The notes under the pieces: model-generated
What the model was told of the DNA's origin: nothing
Seen by the model: the letters and a program-made list of their open reading frames with translations, nothing else
Databases searched by the model: none
Position numbers and translations under genes: made by a program
Assembly: GCF_900187875.1 (NCBI RefSeq)
Contig: NZ_FYEX01000001.1
Span: 248,001 to 312,000, forward strand
Length of the DNA stretch: 64,000 nucleotides
Origin: Polynucleobacter victoriensis
GTDB lineage: Bacteria > Pseudomonadota > Gammaproteobacteria > Burkholderiales > Burkholderiaceae
Reading direction: 5' to 3'
Shown here: piece by piece, positions 42,926-52,555 of the stretch
How positions within the stretch are numbered: position 1 is the stretch's first letter
Layout of the letters: every line of letters starts with the position of its first letter

Positions 42926-43621
42926 ATGAATTCCCCAATCAAAGTAATCGCTTTTGATGTATTTGGCACAACCGTAGATTGGCATGGCTCCATCATGCAA
43001 GAAATCCAACAAATGGGCTTGAATATTGATGCCGACCAATTCGCGAATGCATGGCGTTCTGGTTATGAGCCAGCTATGGCTGAAGTTCGCAAAGGCGCAA
43101 AGACCTGGACAAAAATCGACGTTCTGCACCGCATGATTCTTGACAAAATTTTGGACGATTTCAAGATCACCCATTTAAGCGAAGAACAAAAAGTACACCT
43201 CAATTTAATTTGGCATCGCTTACATCCTTGGGCAGATACTGTTGAAGGCTTACTTCTACTCAAGAGACGATTCAAAATCGTGACTCTATCTAACGGCAAC
43301 TTGGGTTTATTAGCCAATATGGCTAAATTTGGTGGATTGCCTTGGGATCTAATTTTATCTGCTGAGGTTTTTAGGCACTACAAACCCGACCCAGAAACGT
43401 ATTTAGGTGTTGCTGATATTTTTGATGTTCAACCACATGAAGTGATGCTGGTTGCCACTCACACAAATGATTTAAAGGCAGCCAAGTCATACGGACTCAA
43501 AACCGCATATGTTCACCGCGCTCTAGAATTCGGCGCCAATCAAATCAAGCCAATACCAGATGTCTCGGACTTTGATTTGAGCGCAGCCGACTTTATTGAT
43601 CTAGCAAAAAAGTTAGTTTGA
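42926..43621 (+). CDS. Haloacid dehalogenase type II
   Basis: A 231-residue HAD hydrolase starting IKVIAFDVFGTTVDWHGSI (nucleophile Asp10), with TLSNGNLGLLANMAKFGG and RHYKPDPETYLGVADIF (Lys and Asp of the later motifs). It fits L-2-haloacid dehalogenases, which hydrolyse haloacetates, but type II HADs of this kind may have other substrates. It overlaps the convergent DUF-like gene by 9 bases. Confidence 0.85.
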   Translation: MNSPIKVIAFDVFGTTVDWHGSIMQEIQQMGLNIDADQFANAWRSGYEPAMAEVRKGAKTWTKIDVLHRMILDKILDDFKITHLSEEQKVHLNLIWHRLHPWADTVEGLLLLKRRFKIVTLSNGNLGLLANMAKFGGLPWDLILSAEVFRHYKPDPETYLGVADIFDVQPHEVMLVATHTNDLKAAKSYGLKTAYVHRALEFGANQIKPIPDVSDFDLSAADFIDLAKKLV

Positions 43622-44395
43622 AAATAAATTTTTAATTTCTTTAAAAATCTTATTGCCAGTGTTTTTTATAGTTGTTTCAGCATCTTTCAACTGAACACCT
43701 GCTTGCTCTAAAGCCGCTGGTGCTGATTCTGTGACAACTTTTTTAGTAGATCCAAATAAGCTATTCATCAACTGCCCCGCGACTTCAGATGGATCCGAGC
43801 CATCATCTGCATTACCAAGCTTCGTCATATGAATATTAGGCAAAGGTAATTTGATAGACGAATCAAATAAGCGACTATCTCTTAGCAGCAGTGACACATC
43901 GCTGAGATAAACATCCTTAATCAATATTTTCAACTTTGATTTTTCAGAAGACTTAGCTGAATCAACTCCTACGCTATCAGCCACTTGCTTGGCATAGTTG
44001 ATGGCATTGTTTTGCAATATTCCCAGATTGTCGCCCTTAGAACTGTATTCATAAGTAACCGTTGGGGCTGCAATACTCACTTTTTGCACAATGATTTTTG
44101 ATGTGTTGAGGTGGTTTTCATCTAGATCAATCACAACCTCACCTGCATAAAAAGCATTCTTTTCTTTGAATCCTTCTGGGTTAGCAACAGTAAGCTTTTT
44201 AAGCGTCACTTGTGCTTTTTTAAGATCCACACTCACCGACCCTAGCGAAACTTGGGCTTTAACTGCCTCTGAGCCATATTTTTCAATACCGCTTTTTACC
44301 AAGCTATCTATTTCATAGATGCCATAAAGGGTAAAGCCCACTAATAGCAACACCAAAACACCAATGGCTATAAAGAGTTTCTTAAGTAATTTCAT
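43613..44395 (-). CDS. AsmA-like membrane-anchored protein
   Basis: A 260-residue protein with one N-terminal helix (FIAIGVLVLLLVGFTLYGIY) and a periplasmic part with VSLGSVSVDLKKAQVTLKKLTVANPEGF, the repeated beta-strand style of AsmA/DUF748-type proteins, and a helical amphipathic C terminus (QAGVQLKDAETTIKNTGNK). AsmA-like proteins are linked to lipid transfer across the envelope; the specific role here is unknown. Confidence 0.65.
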   Translation of the reverse strand: MKLLKKLFIAIGVLVLLLVGFTLYGIYEIDSLVKSGIEKYGSEAVKAQVSLGSVSVDLKKAQVTLKKLTVANPEGFKEKNAFYAGEVVIDLDENHLNTSKIIVQKVSIAAPTVTYEYSSKGDNLGILQNNAINYAKQVADSVGVDSAKSSEKSKLKILIKDVYLSDVSLLLRDSRLFDSSIKLPLPNIHMTKLGNADDGSDPSEVAGQLMNSLFGSTKKVVTESAPAALEQAGVQLKDAETTIKNTGNKIFKEIKNLFSN

Positions 44396-44484
44396 ATGGC
44401 AATTATCTATGATTTAGTAAATTTAGCTGCCGTATTAGAATACAAGCATCACCCAATCATTAAGCATACCTAAGGATCAATCCA

Positions 44485-44880
44485 TTGAAGAAAATTGTCA
44501 CTGCAGCAATTATTTTGAACGAATCAAGGGTATTGATTGGCAGAAGAAAACCTAATCAAGCCCTTGGAGCTTACTGGGAGTTTCCAGGTGGCAAAGTCGA
44601 AAATGGCGAATCCTTAGTTGACTGCTTAAAGAGAGAACTCCAGGAAGAATTGGGCGTGAACGCCAAAGTCAGCGAAGATATTTTTATGTTGGTCGACCAC
44701 ACTTACGATGGTGGGGAAATTCAACTAATTGCAATGTTGGCAGATATTGGGGATCAACAACCAGTTGGCACAGTCCATGACTTCTTGGCATGGGCCCCTA
44801 TTGAAGAGCTATCAAGCTACAAATTGGCCCCAGCTGATTTGCCAATCGCTCAAAAAATCATTCAGAAATTTGGTCAATAG
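44485..44880 (+). CDS. NUDIX hydrolase (8-oxo-dGTP diphosphatase type)
   Basis: A 131-residue protein with GGKVENGESLVDCLKRELQEELG split as GGKVENGES and RELQEELGV, the complete NUDIX box, plus the EFPGGK context typical of MutT. It starts with TTG at 44485 with AAGGA upstream. The compact size and KIVTAAIILNESRVLIGRRK start fit MutT-like nucleotide sanitation. Substrate inferred from the family. Confidence 0.9.
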   Translation: MKKIVTAAIILNESRVLIGRRKPNQALGAYWEFPGGKVENGESLVDCLKRELQEELGVNAKVSEDIFMLVDHTYDGGEIQLIAMLADIGDQQPVGTVHDFLAWAPIEELSSYKLAPADLPIAQKIIQKFGQ

Positions 44881-44940
44881 TTACCTAAAGGTTTTGACGC
44901 CTTAAGGTAACTATTCATTCAATTTTAGAGTCACTAAGTA

Positions 44941-44966
44941 AAAGTCACCCGAGGGTGACTTTTTTG
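44941..44966. terminator. Bidirectional terminator
   Basis: AAAGTCACCC/GGGTGACTTT stem with T tract on the plus side and A tract on the other, between the NUDIX gene and the convergent Pal-like gene. A weaker imperfect hairpin (about 44880-44911) precedes it. Confidence 0.9.
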
Positions 44967-44967
44967 T

Positions 44968-45453
44968 TTACTTGTAAACGATATCAGCTCGACGATTCTC
45001 TTTCCAAGCTTCCTCGTTACTGCCAGATGCTTTAGGTTTTTCTTTACCAAAACTCACAGCCTCAACTTGAGACGCTTCCACGCCTAGCAATGACAAAGAT
45101 TTTTTAACTGCTTCAGAACGCTTTTGACCAAGAGCCAAGTTGTACTCTGTAGTGCCACGCTCATCAGTATTACCTTGAATAACGATATTAGCTTTCTTAT
45201 CTTTGTTTTCACGAAGATACTTAGCATGTGCCTCTACAACAGACTGATACTCAGGCTTTACTTTGTAGCTATCAAAATCAAAGTAGATACTTCTTTTGCC
45301 ATAAACGATTGACTTTGGATCATTAATTGGGTCATAGCCCATTGATTGGCCAGTTACATCAACAGATGCCACCTTATTTGAATCAGTGGTGCTACAAGCA
45401 CCCAAAATTGATACAAAACCAACTGCCAAAATAACTTTTAATAACTTAGACAT
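44968..45453 (-). CDS. OmpA-domain (Pal-like) lipoprotein
   Basis: A 161-residue protein with lipobox LGAC and an OmpA-type peptidoglycan-binding domain: IYFDFDSYKVKPEYQSVVEAHAKYL and VIQGNTDERGTTEYNLALGQKRSEAVKKSL, very close to Pal. ATG 45453 has AAGGAA upstream and is preferred over 45489. Pal normally sits with tolB; neither Tol gene is nearby, so this is either the main Pal at an unusual place or a paralog. Confidence 0.88.
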   Translation of the reverse strand: MSKLLKVILAVGFVSILGACSTTDSNKVASVDVTGQSMGYDPINDPKSIVYGKRSIYFDFDSYKVKPEYQSVVEAHAKYLRENKDKKANIVIQGNTDERGTTEYNLALGQKRSEAVKKSLSLLGVEASQVEAVSFGKEKPKASGSNEEAWKENRRADIVYK

Positions 45454-45485
45454 ATATATTCCTTTTAAAAATAAAAAATAAAAAT

Positions 45486-45842
45486 TCAAATGGGTATATA
45501 TATGTTTTTGGGTGGCTTGAATATTTCTTGATTTAACTGTGCACTATTAAGAACCTTAACAATAGCTCTCATTATTTGCTTGAGCTGAGCAGCTCCGAAT
45601 AAGAGAAATATACCAATCACAATACCTAGCATGTGTACTGAGATAGCTCTGGTCAAATTATTTTTGTCATCACTCATGCCTGAGGCTTCAATCTCTTGCT
45701 GAGCCAATATATAGGCGGAGTAATTGCTGTAAATCTCTGCGCGCTTGATGCCATTTTCAACAAATCGATTACCAGAAACAGCCTTAAATAACAGAAGGCT
45801 GAGACATAGCAGAATTAATAGGAATTTACTTTGGCGCTTCAT
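45486..45842 (-). CDS. Membrane protein, unknown
   Basis: A 118-residue protein with an N-terminal helix (FLLILLCLSLLLFKAV) and a second one (MLGIVIGIFLLFGAAQL), separated by a charged periplasmic segment (YILAQQEIEASGMSDDKNN). It is 32 bases upstream of the Pal-like gene on the same strand and may be co-transcribed. No family recognised. Confidence 0.65.
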   Translation of the reverse strand: MKRQSKFLLILLCLSLLLFKAVSGNRFVENGIKRAEIYSNYSAYILAQQEIEASGMSDDKNNLTRAISVHMLGIVIGIFLLFGAAQLKQIMRAIVKVLNSAQLNQEIFKPPKNIYIPI

Positions 45843-45907
45843 TTGGCTTTGATTGTATCAATGCCTCACGCAATTACAAATGTGGGGAAACCCGATACCC
45901 CATATTC

Positions 45908-45922
45908 ACATATTAGATATGT
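45908..45922. promoter_or_regulatory. Short dyad upstream of sbp (candidate CysB site)
   Basis: ACATAT-TAG-ATATGT, a 15-base dyad about 75 bases before the sbp start. LysR-type regulators bind such AT-rich dyads, and a CysB-type regulator is encoded at the end of this operon. The link is inference. Confidence 0.4.
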
Positions 45923-45995
45923 AAATCACTTTTTCTTGGTTCACATACTGGTGTTAACCCCATAAAGTGCATTCATCGACACAAAAGGAAACATC

Positions 45996-46991
45996 ATGAA
46001 AATCTCAAAAATATTTACAGCACTAGCACTTAGCATTGGCATTTCAGCCACGAGCTTTGCTGGTCCAACACTATTAAATGTATCTTACGATCCAACTCGC
46101 GAGCTTTATCAGGATTTCAATAAGGCATTTGCCGACCACTGGAAAAAGAAAACTGGCGAAGAGGTTAATTTCAAACAATCTCATGGCGGTTCCGGCAAAC
46201 AAGCCCGCGCAGTGCTAGATGGCTTGGATGCAGATGTGGTGACATTGGCGCTTGCCTATGACATCGATATTTTGGGCGAAAAAGATCTAATTCCTAAAAA
46301 CTGGCAAAAACGTCTAAAGAACAACTCTTCTCCTTACACCTCAACCATTGTTTTCTTGGTTAGAAAAGGTAATCCAAAAGGTATTAAAGACTGGAATGAT
46401 CTAATTAAACCAGGCGTAGAGGTAATCACACCAAACCCTAAAACATCTGGTGGCGCTCGCTGGAACTACCTTGCTGCATGGGCCTATGCACTTAAACAAC
46501 AAGGTGGCAACGATGCCAAAGCAAAAGAGTTTGTAAAGAAACTTTATGCCAATGTGAAAGTGCTAGATTCTGGCGCTCGTGGATCAACAACCACCTTTAC
46601 AGAACGTGGAATTGGTGACGTATTTATCTCTTGGGAAAATGAAGCATTCCTAGCCGTTAAAGAACTAGGTCCTGAGAAATATGAAATTGTTACGCCTTCT
46701 CTGTCAATTTTGGCTGAACCGCCAGTGACAGTGGTTGATAAAAATGTTGATAAAAAAGGAACTCGTAAAGTTGCTACTGCTTACTTAGAGTACCTCTACT
46801 CACCAGAGGGTCAAGAGATTGCTGGCAAACATTACTACCGCCCTCGCGATGCAAAGGCAGCAGCTAAATATGCAAACCAATTCTCAAAAGTGAAGTTATT
46901 TAGCATCGATGAAGTTTTTGGTGGCTGGCAGAAAGCCCAAAAAACACATTTCTCTGATGGCGGCACTTTTGATCAGATTATTGTGAAATAA
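45996..46991 (+). CDS. sbp: Sulfate/thiosulfate-binding periplasmic protein
   Basis: A 331-residue protein with a signal peptide (ATSFA-GP), [24 protein letters not shown] and [32 protein letters not shown], all typical of Sbp/CysP. It delivers sulfate to the CysTWA permease encoded downstream. AAAGGA precedes the ATG. A terminator-like hairpin follows, so it can be made in excess of the permease. Confidence 0.95.
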   Translation: MKISKIFTALALSIGISATSFAGPTLLNVSYDPTRELYQDFNKAFADHWKKKTGEEVNFKQSHGGSGKQARAVLDGLDADVVTLALAYDIDILGEKDLIPKNWQKRLKNNSSPYTSTIVFLVRKGNPKGIKDWNDLIKPGVEVITPNPKTSGGARWNYLAAWAYALKQQGGNDAKAKEFVKKLYANVKVLDSGARGSTTTFTERGIGDVFISWENEAFLAVKELGPEKYEIVTPSLSILAEPPVTVVDKNVDKKGTRKVATAYLEYLYSPEGQEIAGKHYYRPRDAKAAAKYANQFSKVKLFSIDEVFGGWQKAQKTHFSDGGTFDQIIVK

Positions 46992-47037
46992 GCATATACA
47001 CAAAATGATCTAAACACTCTCCTGATAGTCCCTTGAT

Positions 47038-47062
47038 ACCGCCCGGAGATGGGCGGTTTTTT
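47038..47062 (+). terminator. Intrinsic terminator between sbp and cysT
   Basis: ACCGCCC-GGAGAT-GGGCGGT followed by TTTTTT, 46 bases after the sbp stop. It separates the abundant binding protein from the permease genes. Confidence 0.88.
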
Positions 47063-47135
47063 ATATTCATTATTTGCATAAGCTAATCAACTTTAATTAG
47101 TTCACAAGCTTTTACGATGTTTTTAGACTGCCAAG

Positions 47136-47972
47136 ATGTCCAAATTAAGCAAAAATCAAATATTTCCAGGATTTGGCCTTTCTCTAGGCTATACACTGGT
47201 TTACCTATCACTGATTGTATTAATACCAATCTCAGCTGTTGCTTTTAAAGCTGGGAGCTCAGGCTTTGATCATTTTTGGCAAGTCATCAGCGAACCTCGC
47301 GTTGTTGCCTCATACAAACTGAGTTTTGGCTTATCCCTCATAGCAGGCTTAATTAATGCTGTATTTGGTTTGATGCTTGCATGGGTACTAGTGAGATATA
47401 GCTTTTTTGGTAAAAAAATTGTCGATGCATTAGTCGATTTGCCATTTGCCTTACCTACTGCGGTTACTGGTATCGCTTTAACAGCCCTGTATAGCAAGAA
47501 TGGTTGGGTTGGGCAGTACTTAGATCCTCTAGGTATCAAAGTAGCTTTTACGCCATTAGGGATTCTGATTGCGCTGGTTTTTATTGGTCTTCCATTTGTT
47601 GTTCGAACTGTTCAGCCAATTCTGGAAGATCTTGAAACTGAGCTAGAAGAAGCGTCTGCCAGTTTGGGTGCCAATCGTTGGCAAACCTTCCATATCGTGG
47701 TGTTACCTATTCTTTTACCTGCACTATTAACTGGATTTGCTCTGGCATTTGCTAGAGCTGTTGGCGAATATGGCTCAGTCATTTTTATTGCCGGCAATAT
47801 CCCCATGGTTTCAGAAATCACCCCCTTAATGATCATCACAAGACTGGAGCAATACGACTACTCTGGCGCCACAGCAATCGCTGTTGTGATGCTTGTGATT
47901 TCATTAATTCTTTTGTTTGCTATTAATGCTCTACAAGCGTGGACTGCAAAACGCACTGGGAGGACACGTTAA
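47136..47972 (+). CDS. cysT: Sulfate ABC transporter permease CysT
   Basis: A 278-residue permease with six helices and the EAA loop [52 protein letters not shown] opens helix 1. It pairs with CysW and CysA. Its stop overlaps the cysW start (TAATG), with GGGAGGA as the internal ribosome site. Confidence 0.95.
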   Translation: MSKLSKNQIFPGFGLSLGYTLVYLSLIVLIPISAVAFKAGSSGFDHFWQVISEPRVVASYKLSFGLSLIAGLINAVFGLMLAWVLVRYSFFGKKIVDALVDLPFALPTAVTGIALTALYSKNGWVGQYLDPLGIKVAFTPLGILIALVFIGLPFVVRTVQPILEDLETELEEASASLGANRWQTFHIVVLPILLPALLTGFALAFARAVGEYGSVIFIAGNIPMVSEITPLMIITRLEQYDYSGATAIAVVMLVISLILLFAINALQAWTAKRTGRTR

Positions 47973-48847
47973 TGAGCAATATCTCTAGATTTGAAAGAAG
48001 TGCCGCTACTAGCGAACCAAAGTTAGTCAAGTACAGCTTAGTCCTGATCTCATTAAGTTTCTTTGGATTCTTTTTGCTTTTGCCACTCATCTCAGTATTT
48101 GTAGAAGCCCTTAAAAAAGGCTTTGACGTCTATCTAGCTGCTATCACAGAACCTGATGCAGTATCTGCCATCAAACTAACTTTGATTGCAGCCATTATTT
48201 CTGTGCCACTCAACTTGGTGTTTGGTGTTGCCGCAGCTTGGGCAATTACCAAATTTGACTTTAAAGGCAAACATCTTTTAATCACATTAATTGATTTGCC
48301 ATTCTCAGTCTCTCCAGTTATTGCAGGCTTAATCTACGTATTGGTGTTCGGTGCACAAGGTTGGCTAGGCCCCTGGTTGGAAAGTGAAAATATCAAAATC
48401 ATTTTTGCTATACCCGGAATCGTATTGGCGACCATTTTCGTTACCTTCCCATTCGTTGCTCGTGAACTTATCCCACTCATGGAAGCACAAGGTCGAGAAG
48501 AAGAGGAAGCCGCTACTGTTTTAGGTGGAAATGGTTGGCAAACATTTTTCAAGGTGACATTGCCCAATATTAAGTGGGGATTGTTGTACGGTGTGATTCT
48601 TTGTAATGCTCGCGCCATGGGTGAATTTGGCGCTGTGTCAGTTGTATCAGGTCATATCAGAGGCTACACAAACACCATACCGTTGCATGTTGAGATTCTT
48701 TACAACGAATACAACTTCGCTGCATCTTTTGCAGTGGCATCAATTTTGGCTTTGCTGGCCCTACTAACCCTTGCTATTAAAACTTATGTGGAATGGCGTC
48801 TTCGCGCAGAAACACATGCAGAACCGCTAATTGAAGGACAAAAATGA
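47972..48847 (+). CDS. cysW: Sulfate ABC transporter permease CysW
   Basis: A 291-residue permease with [28 protein letters not shown] as the EAA loop and typical CysW helices ([38 protein letters not shown]). The open frame begins at 47939, but ATG 47972 is coupled to the cysT stop. It overlaps cysA by 4 bases. Confidence 0.95.
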   Translation: MSNISRFERSAATSEPKLVKYSLVLISLSFFGFFLLLPLISVFVEALKKGFDVYLAAITEPDAVSAIKLTLIAAIISVPLNLVFGVAAAWAITKFDFKGKHLLITLIDLPFSVSPVIAGLIYVLVFGAQGWLGPWLESENIKIIFAIPGIVLATIFVTFPFVARELIPLMEAQGREEEEAATVLGGNGWQTFFKVTLPNIKWGLLYGVILCNARAMGEFGAVSVVSGHIRGYTNTIPLHVEILYNEYNFAASFAVASILALLALLTLAIKTYVEWRLRAETHAEPLIEGQK

Positions 48848-49944
48848 GTATCCAAGTAAAAAACATTAATAAGTCATTTGGCGACTTTGTTGCTTTAGAT
48901 AATGTTTCTTTAGATTTTCCTACTGGCGAATTAGTAGCCTTACTAGGCCCATCTGGTTGCGGCAAAACCACCCTATTACGCATTATTGCTGGCTTGGAGA
49001 CATCGGACAGTGGTCAAGTTCTATTAGATGGAGACGATGCATCAGCTCGTCACGTACGTGAACGTCAAGTTGGGTTTGTATTCCAGCATTACGCCCTATT
49101 TAGGCACATGACTGTATTTGATAACGTGGCTTTTGGTCTCAGAGTTAAAAATAAAAAAGAGCGTTTGAGTGAGCCTGAAATTGCTAAAAAGGTTCATGAA
49201 CTTCTCAATTTGGTTCAGCTTGATTGGTTGCATGATCGCTTCCCAGCCCAACTATCCGGCGGCCAACGTCAACGTATCGCGCTAGCTAGAGCTTTAGCGG
49301 TTGAGCCAAAGGTTTTGTTACTTGATGAACCATTTGGAGCTCTTGATGCAAAAGTGCGCAAAGAACTACGTCGCTGGTTAAGAAAACTTCATGATGAATT
49401 ACACATCACTTCAATCTTTGTCACTCATGACCAAGAGGAAGCGCTAGAAGTGGCTGATCGAGTAGTTCTCATGAATAAAGGCAAAGTAGAACAAATTGGT
49501 AGTCCAGATGAGGTTTATGAGAAACCTGCCACACCATTCGTGTATGGGTTCTTAGGTAATGTGAATCTATTCCACGGTCGCGTCGATGGTGATGGAATTC
49601 AGGTCGGTGAACACAACCTTCAACACAGCACTTCAACTAACTTAGCCAGCGGCACACCTGTTGTAGCTTTTGCCAGACCACATGAATTGGACATCGTTGA
49701 TTATTCAACACGTCATGATGGCGTAGCCGCCAAGATTGATAGGATTTTGTCATTTGGTGTTAACTCAAGAATTGAATTGTCTGCAATCGAGGGTACTAAC
49801 AACGATGGTTTACCACAACACTTTGAGGTAGAGCTATCAAAAGCTGAAGTGGTTAATAGAAATTTAAGCGAGGGTTTGACGGTAAGAATCGTGCCATCAC
49901 AACTCAAAGTATTTGATAACTCTCAGCAAGCGAGCAAAGCATGA
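48844..49944 (+). CDS. cysA: Sulfate ABC transporter ATPase CysA
   Basis: A 366-residue ATPase: [21 protein letters not shown] (Walker A), [17 protein letters not shown] (signature), [19 protein letters not shown] (Walker B), [10 protein letters not shown] (H loop), and a C-terminal TOBE-like region. It energises sulfate import. ATGA overlaps cysW at the start and cysB at the end (4 bases each), so cysTWA and cysB are one transcript. Confidence 0.96.
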   Translation: MSIQVKNINKSFGDFVALDNVSLDFPTGELVALLGPSGCGKTTLLRIIAGLETSDSGQVLLDGDDASARHVRERQVGFVFQHYALFRHMTVFDNVAFGLRVKNKKERLSEPEIAKKVHELLNLVQLDWLHDRFPAQLSGGQRQRIALARALAVEPKVLLLDEPFGALDAKVRKELRRWLRKLHDELHITSIFVTHDQEEALEVADRVVLMNKGKVEQIGSPDEVYEKPATPFVYGFLGNVNLFHGRVDGDGIQVGEHNLQHSTSTNLASGTPVVAFARPHELDIVDYSTRHDGVAAKIDRILSFGVNSRIELSAIEGTNNDGLPQHFEVELSKAEVVNRNLSEGLTVRIVPSQLKVFDNSQQASKA

Positions 49945-50879
49945 ATTTTCAACAACTAAGAATTATCAGAGAAACCGTTAGAAGAAATTACAACCTAACA
50001 GAGGTTGGTAATGCCCTGTACACCTCTCAATCTGGTGTTAGTAAGCACATCAAAGATTTAGAAGATGAATTAGGCATCGAATTATTTATTCGTAAAGGTA
50101 AGCGCCTGCTTGGACTAACTGATCCCGGCAAAGAATTGTTAGGAATAGTTGAAAGAATGTTGCTAGACGCTAAGAATATTAAGCAGCTAGCCGAACAATT
50201 TAGCCAAAGTGACAAAGGTCAGCTAACCATTGCCACTACCCATACTCAAGCTCGTTACGCCTTACCTAAAGTGGTAAGTCAATTTAAAAAGGCTTTTCCA
50301 AAGGTTCACTTAGCCCTGCATCAAGGTAGCCCCAATGAGATTGCCGAAATGCTGTCTGATGGGCGCGCAGATATTGGTATTGCCACAGAAGCTATTAGCC
50401 AAATTCCAGAATTAGCTACTTTCCCCTACTACTCATGGCACCATGCTGTAATCGTACCCAAGGGGCACCCATTAGAAAAATTGCAGAAGATCTCACTAGA
50501 GGATTTAGCAGAGCATCCGATTGTGACGTACCACGAAGGATTTACGGGACGACAAATCATTGATGAAACATTCTTAAAAGCCAATATCACCCCAGATATT
50601 GTGATGTCTGCTCTTGATGCTGACGTTATCAAGACTTATGTCGAGCTAGGCTTAGGCATTGGCATCATTGCATCGATGGCCTACCAAAAAGATCGTGACA
50701 CACAACTAACACTGCTTGAAAGCTCTCACCTATTTAGTAATAACACCACACGGATTGCGATTCGCAAAGGTCATTACTTACGTGGTTACGCCTATAAGTT
50801 CATTGAACTCTGTTCTAAAGAGTTAACAGAGAGTGACATTAAGCTAGCTCTAAGCCCCAATCAACCTGAGTTGGAGTGA
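49941..50879 (+). CDS. cysB: CysB-type LysR regulator
   Basis: A 312-residue LysR protein with a [41 protein letters not shown], split as [20 protein letters not shown]; the TSQ(S/P)GVSKHIK form and the ligand domain ([22 protein letters not shown]) fit CysB/Cbl. It senses O-acetylserine or sulfide in relatives. Located at the end of the sulfate transport operon, it likely activates this operon and the assimilation operon. Confidence 0.93.
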   Translation: MNFQQLRIIRETVRRNYNLTEVGNALYTSQSGVSKHIKDLEDELGIELFIRKGKRLLGLTDPGKELLGIVERMLLDAKNIKQLAEQFSQSDKGQLTIATTHTQARYALPKVVSQFKKAFPKVHLALHQGSPNEIAEMLSDGRADIGIATEAISQIPELATFPYYSWHHAVIVPKGHPLEKLQKISLEDLAEHPIVTYHEGFTGRQIIDETFLKANITPDIVMSALDADVIKTYVELGLGIGIIASMAYQKDRDTQLTLLESSHLFSNNTTRIAIRKGHYLRGYAYKFIELCSKELTESDIKLALSPNQPELE

Positions 50880-50883
50880 TATT

Positions 50884-51144
50884 GTGGTGGTATTAATGTT
50901 GATCGGTAAGGCTCCTGTAGATGAGAATTTGTTAAGCAGATGTTTAATGCAAATTGACAGCAACTTAACTTTTGAACTGATCACAGACGAAAGCGACTCC
51001 ACAACCGACAACTTAGGTGAGTTAACTTATAAGCTAAGTATTAAAAATACTGACGCGAAAATATCTACCTTGATGAAGGGCGTTGAGTCACTGGGTTATC
51101 AAGTATCTTTACTGCATACAACCAGAAAATTATGCGGGTCTTAA
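50884..51144 (+). CDS. Small protein resembling a free NIL/ACT-type ligand-binding domain
   Basis: An 86-residue protein starting at GTG 50884, 4 bases after cysB, with GGAGTG overlapping the cysB stop as its ribosome site. The order of segments (VVLMLIGKAPVDENLLSRCLMQID, split as VVLMLIGKAP and ENLLSRCLMQI, then NLGELTYKLSI, then KGVESLGYQVSLL) follows the NIL domain of methionine importer ATPases, a small ACT-like fold. The similarity is by eye and weak. A sulfur amino-acid sensing or binding role is inference from context. Confidence 0.5.
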   Translation: MVVLMLIGKAPVDENLLSRCLMQIDSNLTFELITDESDSTTDNLGELTYKLSIKNTDAKISTLMKGVESLGYQVSLLHTTRKLCGS

Positions 51145-51158
51145 TGCTGCCAAATTAA

Positions 51159-51431
51159 TCAAAATGGTGTTTGCTCCCGATAGTCACCAGAGCCATCAGA
51201 AGATACCGGTGGTAATGACTTAATAATCAAAATAATACTGGCAATCAATGCAATAAAAGTGAGCACACCAAACAACAAGACGTCGTGTGTGCCATGCACA
51301 AAATCAATGAAAAAATGCTTATCAATAATTAAATACACTGACAAGATTGCTAGTGAGACACCAAAAATAACCCCGAGTAAATCAAGTGTTGACTCAGCAT
51401 CTTGAACCGGTTTACCAATTTCCTGACTCAA
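51159..51431 (-). CDS. Two-helix membrane protein in the EAL operon, unknown
   Basis: A 90-residue protein with two membrane helices (LLGVIFGVSLAILSVYLII and LLFGVLTFIALIASIILII) and a polar C-terminal tail. The TTG at 51431 follows GGAGG by 5 bases and overlaps the EAL stop, showing translational coupling; the in-frame TTG at 51443 would lie on the ribosome site. No family recognised. Confidence 0.6.
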   Translation of the reverse strand: MSQEIGKPVQDAESTLDLLGVIFGVSLAILSVYLIIDKHFFIDFVHGTHDVLLFGVLTFIALIASIILIIKSLPPVSSDGSGDYREQTPF

Positions 51432-51432
51432 A

Positions 51433-52290
51433 TTAACCTCCAATAAACAGACCAGGCGTAGTCACATCCTGCTGCCCAAAGATATTTAGCGGGAAGTCAC
51501 TGACCAACTGAGCCGGATAACCATATGAATGCCCTTGGGTATACAAACGAGAATCCTCAAATGAGTCAAAGAATGTTTCATTCTTGGTAATGACAACTTT
51601 CACATCAGGATCACTAGCCAATAAAGCCTTAACTTGTTCCACAGGATTAGGGTAAGTATCCAGAATATTTCTAGCAATTTTTATATAACTAACTTTTGGC
51701 AACTGAGGAATACTCAGCCATTGCTCAATTGAATCAATATTGATCGCTATATCCAGCGAATTCAACCGATAGTTTTGCAAAACAAAAGATAAATGATTGG
51801 TATTTCTACTCAACTCGAGTGGCAACTCAATCACCACTCGTTTTGATGAGAAACCAAGGGCATCAACAACTTTTCTAAAAGCAGAGCCATGGTTATCAAC
51901 TACAGCAAATATCAAGCCATCATGAACATTTAAAAATAATTTTTTGTCACTCGATGTACCCAAAATAAAATTTAGTAAATGAACAGTACGGCACAATCTG
52001 TCCAAATGCATTAATGATTCTGCATCTGAGGTATTGGCAAATAAACCACGTGGTGTGATTTTGACGCCTTGTGAATTTACGCATCGTATAAACGCTTCAT
52101 AGCCATGCGCATTCACAGAGTGGACCGAATGAAGTATCGGCTGAAATACAGATGAAATCTTCCAGCCACGCCAATGACCAACTATCTCTCCAGAACCAGA
52201 CCAAGTGATTGCCTGGCCAATGGGTGATTTTGATAGGCTATTTAAGAATAATTGCGCTTTAACAGGTATTGGGTGGTTCTGATAAGACAT
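51433..52290 (-). CDS. EAL-domain protein with degenerate catalytic site
   Basis: A 285-residue protein with an EAL-domain layout: FQPILHSVHSVNAHGYEAFIR (EAF instead of EAL), LFLNVHDG, VVIELPLEL, and QGHSYGYPAQ in place of QGY(L/F)F(G/S)xP. The DDFG aspartates that bind metal are replaced (DIAINID) and the KID motif is KIA, so the phosphodiesterase site is broken. It probably acts as a binding or regulatory protein rather than a c-di-GMP phosphodiesterase. It starts 17 bases after a 32-residue ORF and is followed by the 90-residue membrane protein, so all three form an operon next to the sulfur genes. Confidence 0.75.
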   Translation of the reverse strand: MSYQNHPIPVKAQLFLNSLSKSPIGQAITWSGSGEIVGHWRGWKISSVFQPILHSVHSVNAHGYEAFIRCVNSQGVKITPRGLFANTSDAESLMHLDRLCRTVHLLNFILGTSSDKKLFLNVHDGLIFAVVDNHGSAFRKVVDALGFSSKRVVIELPLELSRNTNHLSFVLQNYRLNSLDIAINIDSIEQWLSIPQLPKVSYIKIARNILDTYPNPVEQVKALLASDPDVKVVITKNETFFDSFEDSRLYTQGHSYGYPAQLVSDFPLNIFGQQDVTTPGLFIGG

Positions 52291-52306
52291 GGTCTATGAC
52301 TAATAA

Positions 52307-52405
52307 TTAAGATAACTGCCTATCTGAAATACGCCCAGCCAAATAAAAAGCGGCACTAAAAATCGCCGACACACCAATTAATATTTCGTAAGCAAATGTT
52401 TGCAT
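52307..52405 (-). CDS. 32-residue small membrane protein, unknown
   Basis: An ORF read from the minus strand, ATG 52405 to TAA 52307, encoding MQTFAYEILIGVSAIFSAAF and then YLAGRISDRQLS. It has one membrane helix (about 6-24). AAGGAG lies 8 bases before the ATG, the strongest ribosome site in this gap. It is 17 bases upstream of the EAL gene and probably leads that operon. No homolog family recognised. Confidence 0.6.
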   Translation of the reverse strand: MQTFAYEILIGVSAIFSAAFYLAGRISDRQLS

Positions 52406-52514
52406 TGAATAAGCTCCTTAGGCGTAAGGTTAAATGGATTTAGCCAATTAACAAACCAAGAAGAATTCATAAGCTATGCGAATTTGTTGCTTTGGGCTCT
52501 AACGGGCAAGCCAT

Positions 52515-52537
52515 AAAAAAGGCCCCGTTAGGGGCCT
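52515..52537 (-). terminator. Intrinsic terminator of the encapsulin operon
   Basis: On the minus strand GGCCCC-TAAC-GGGGCC is followed by TTTTTTATGG, 19 bases after the cysteine desulfurase stop. Confidence 0.93.
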
Positions 52538-52555
52538 GATTTATGCAACACTGGA

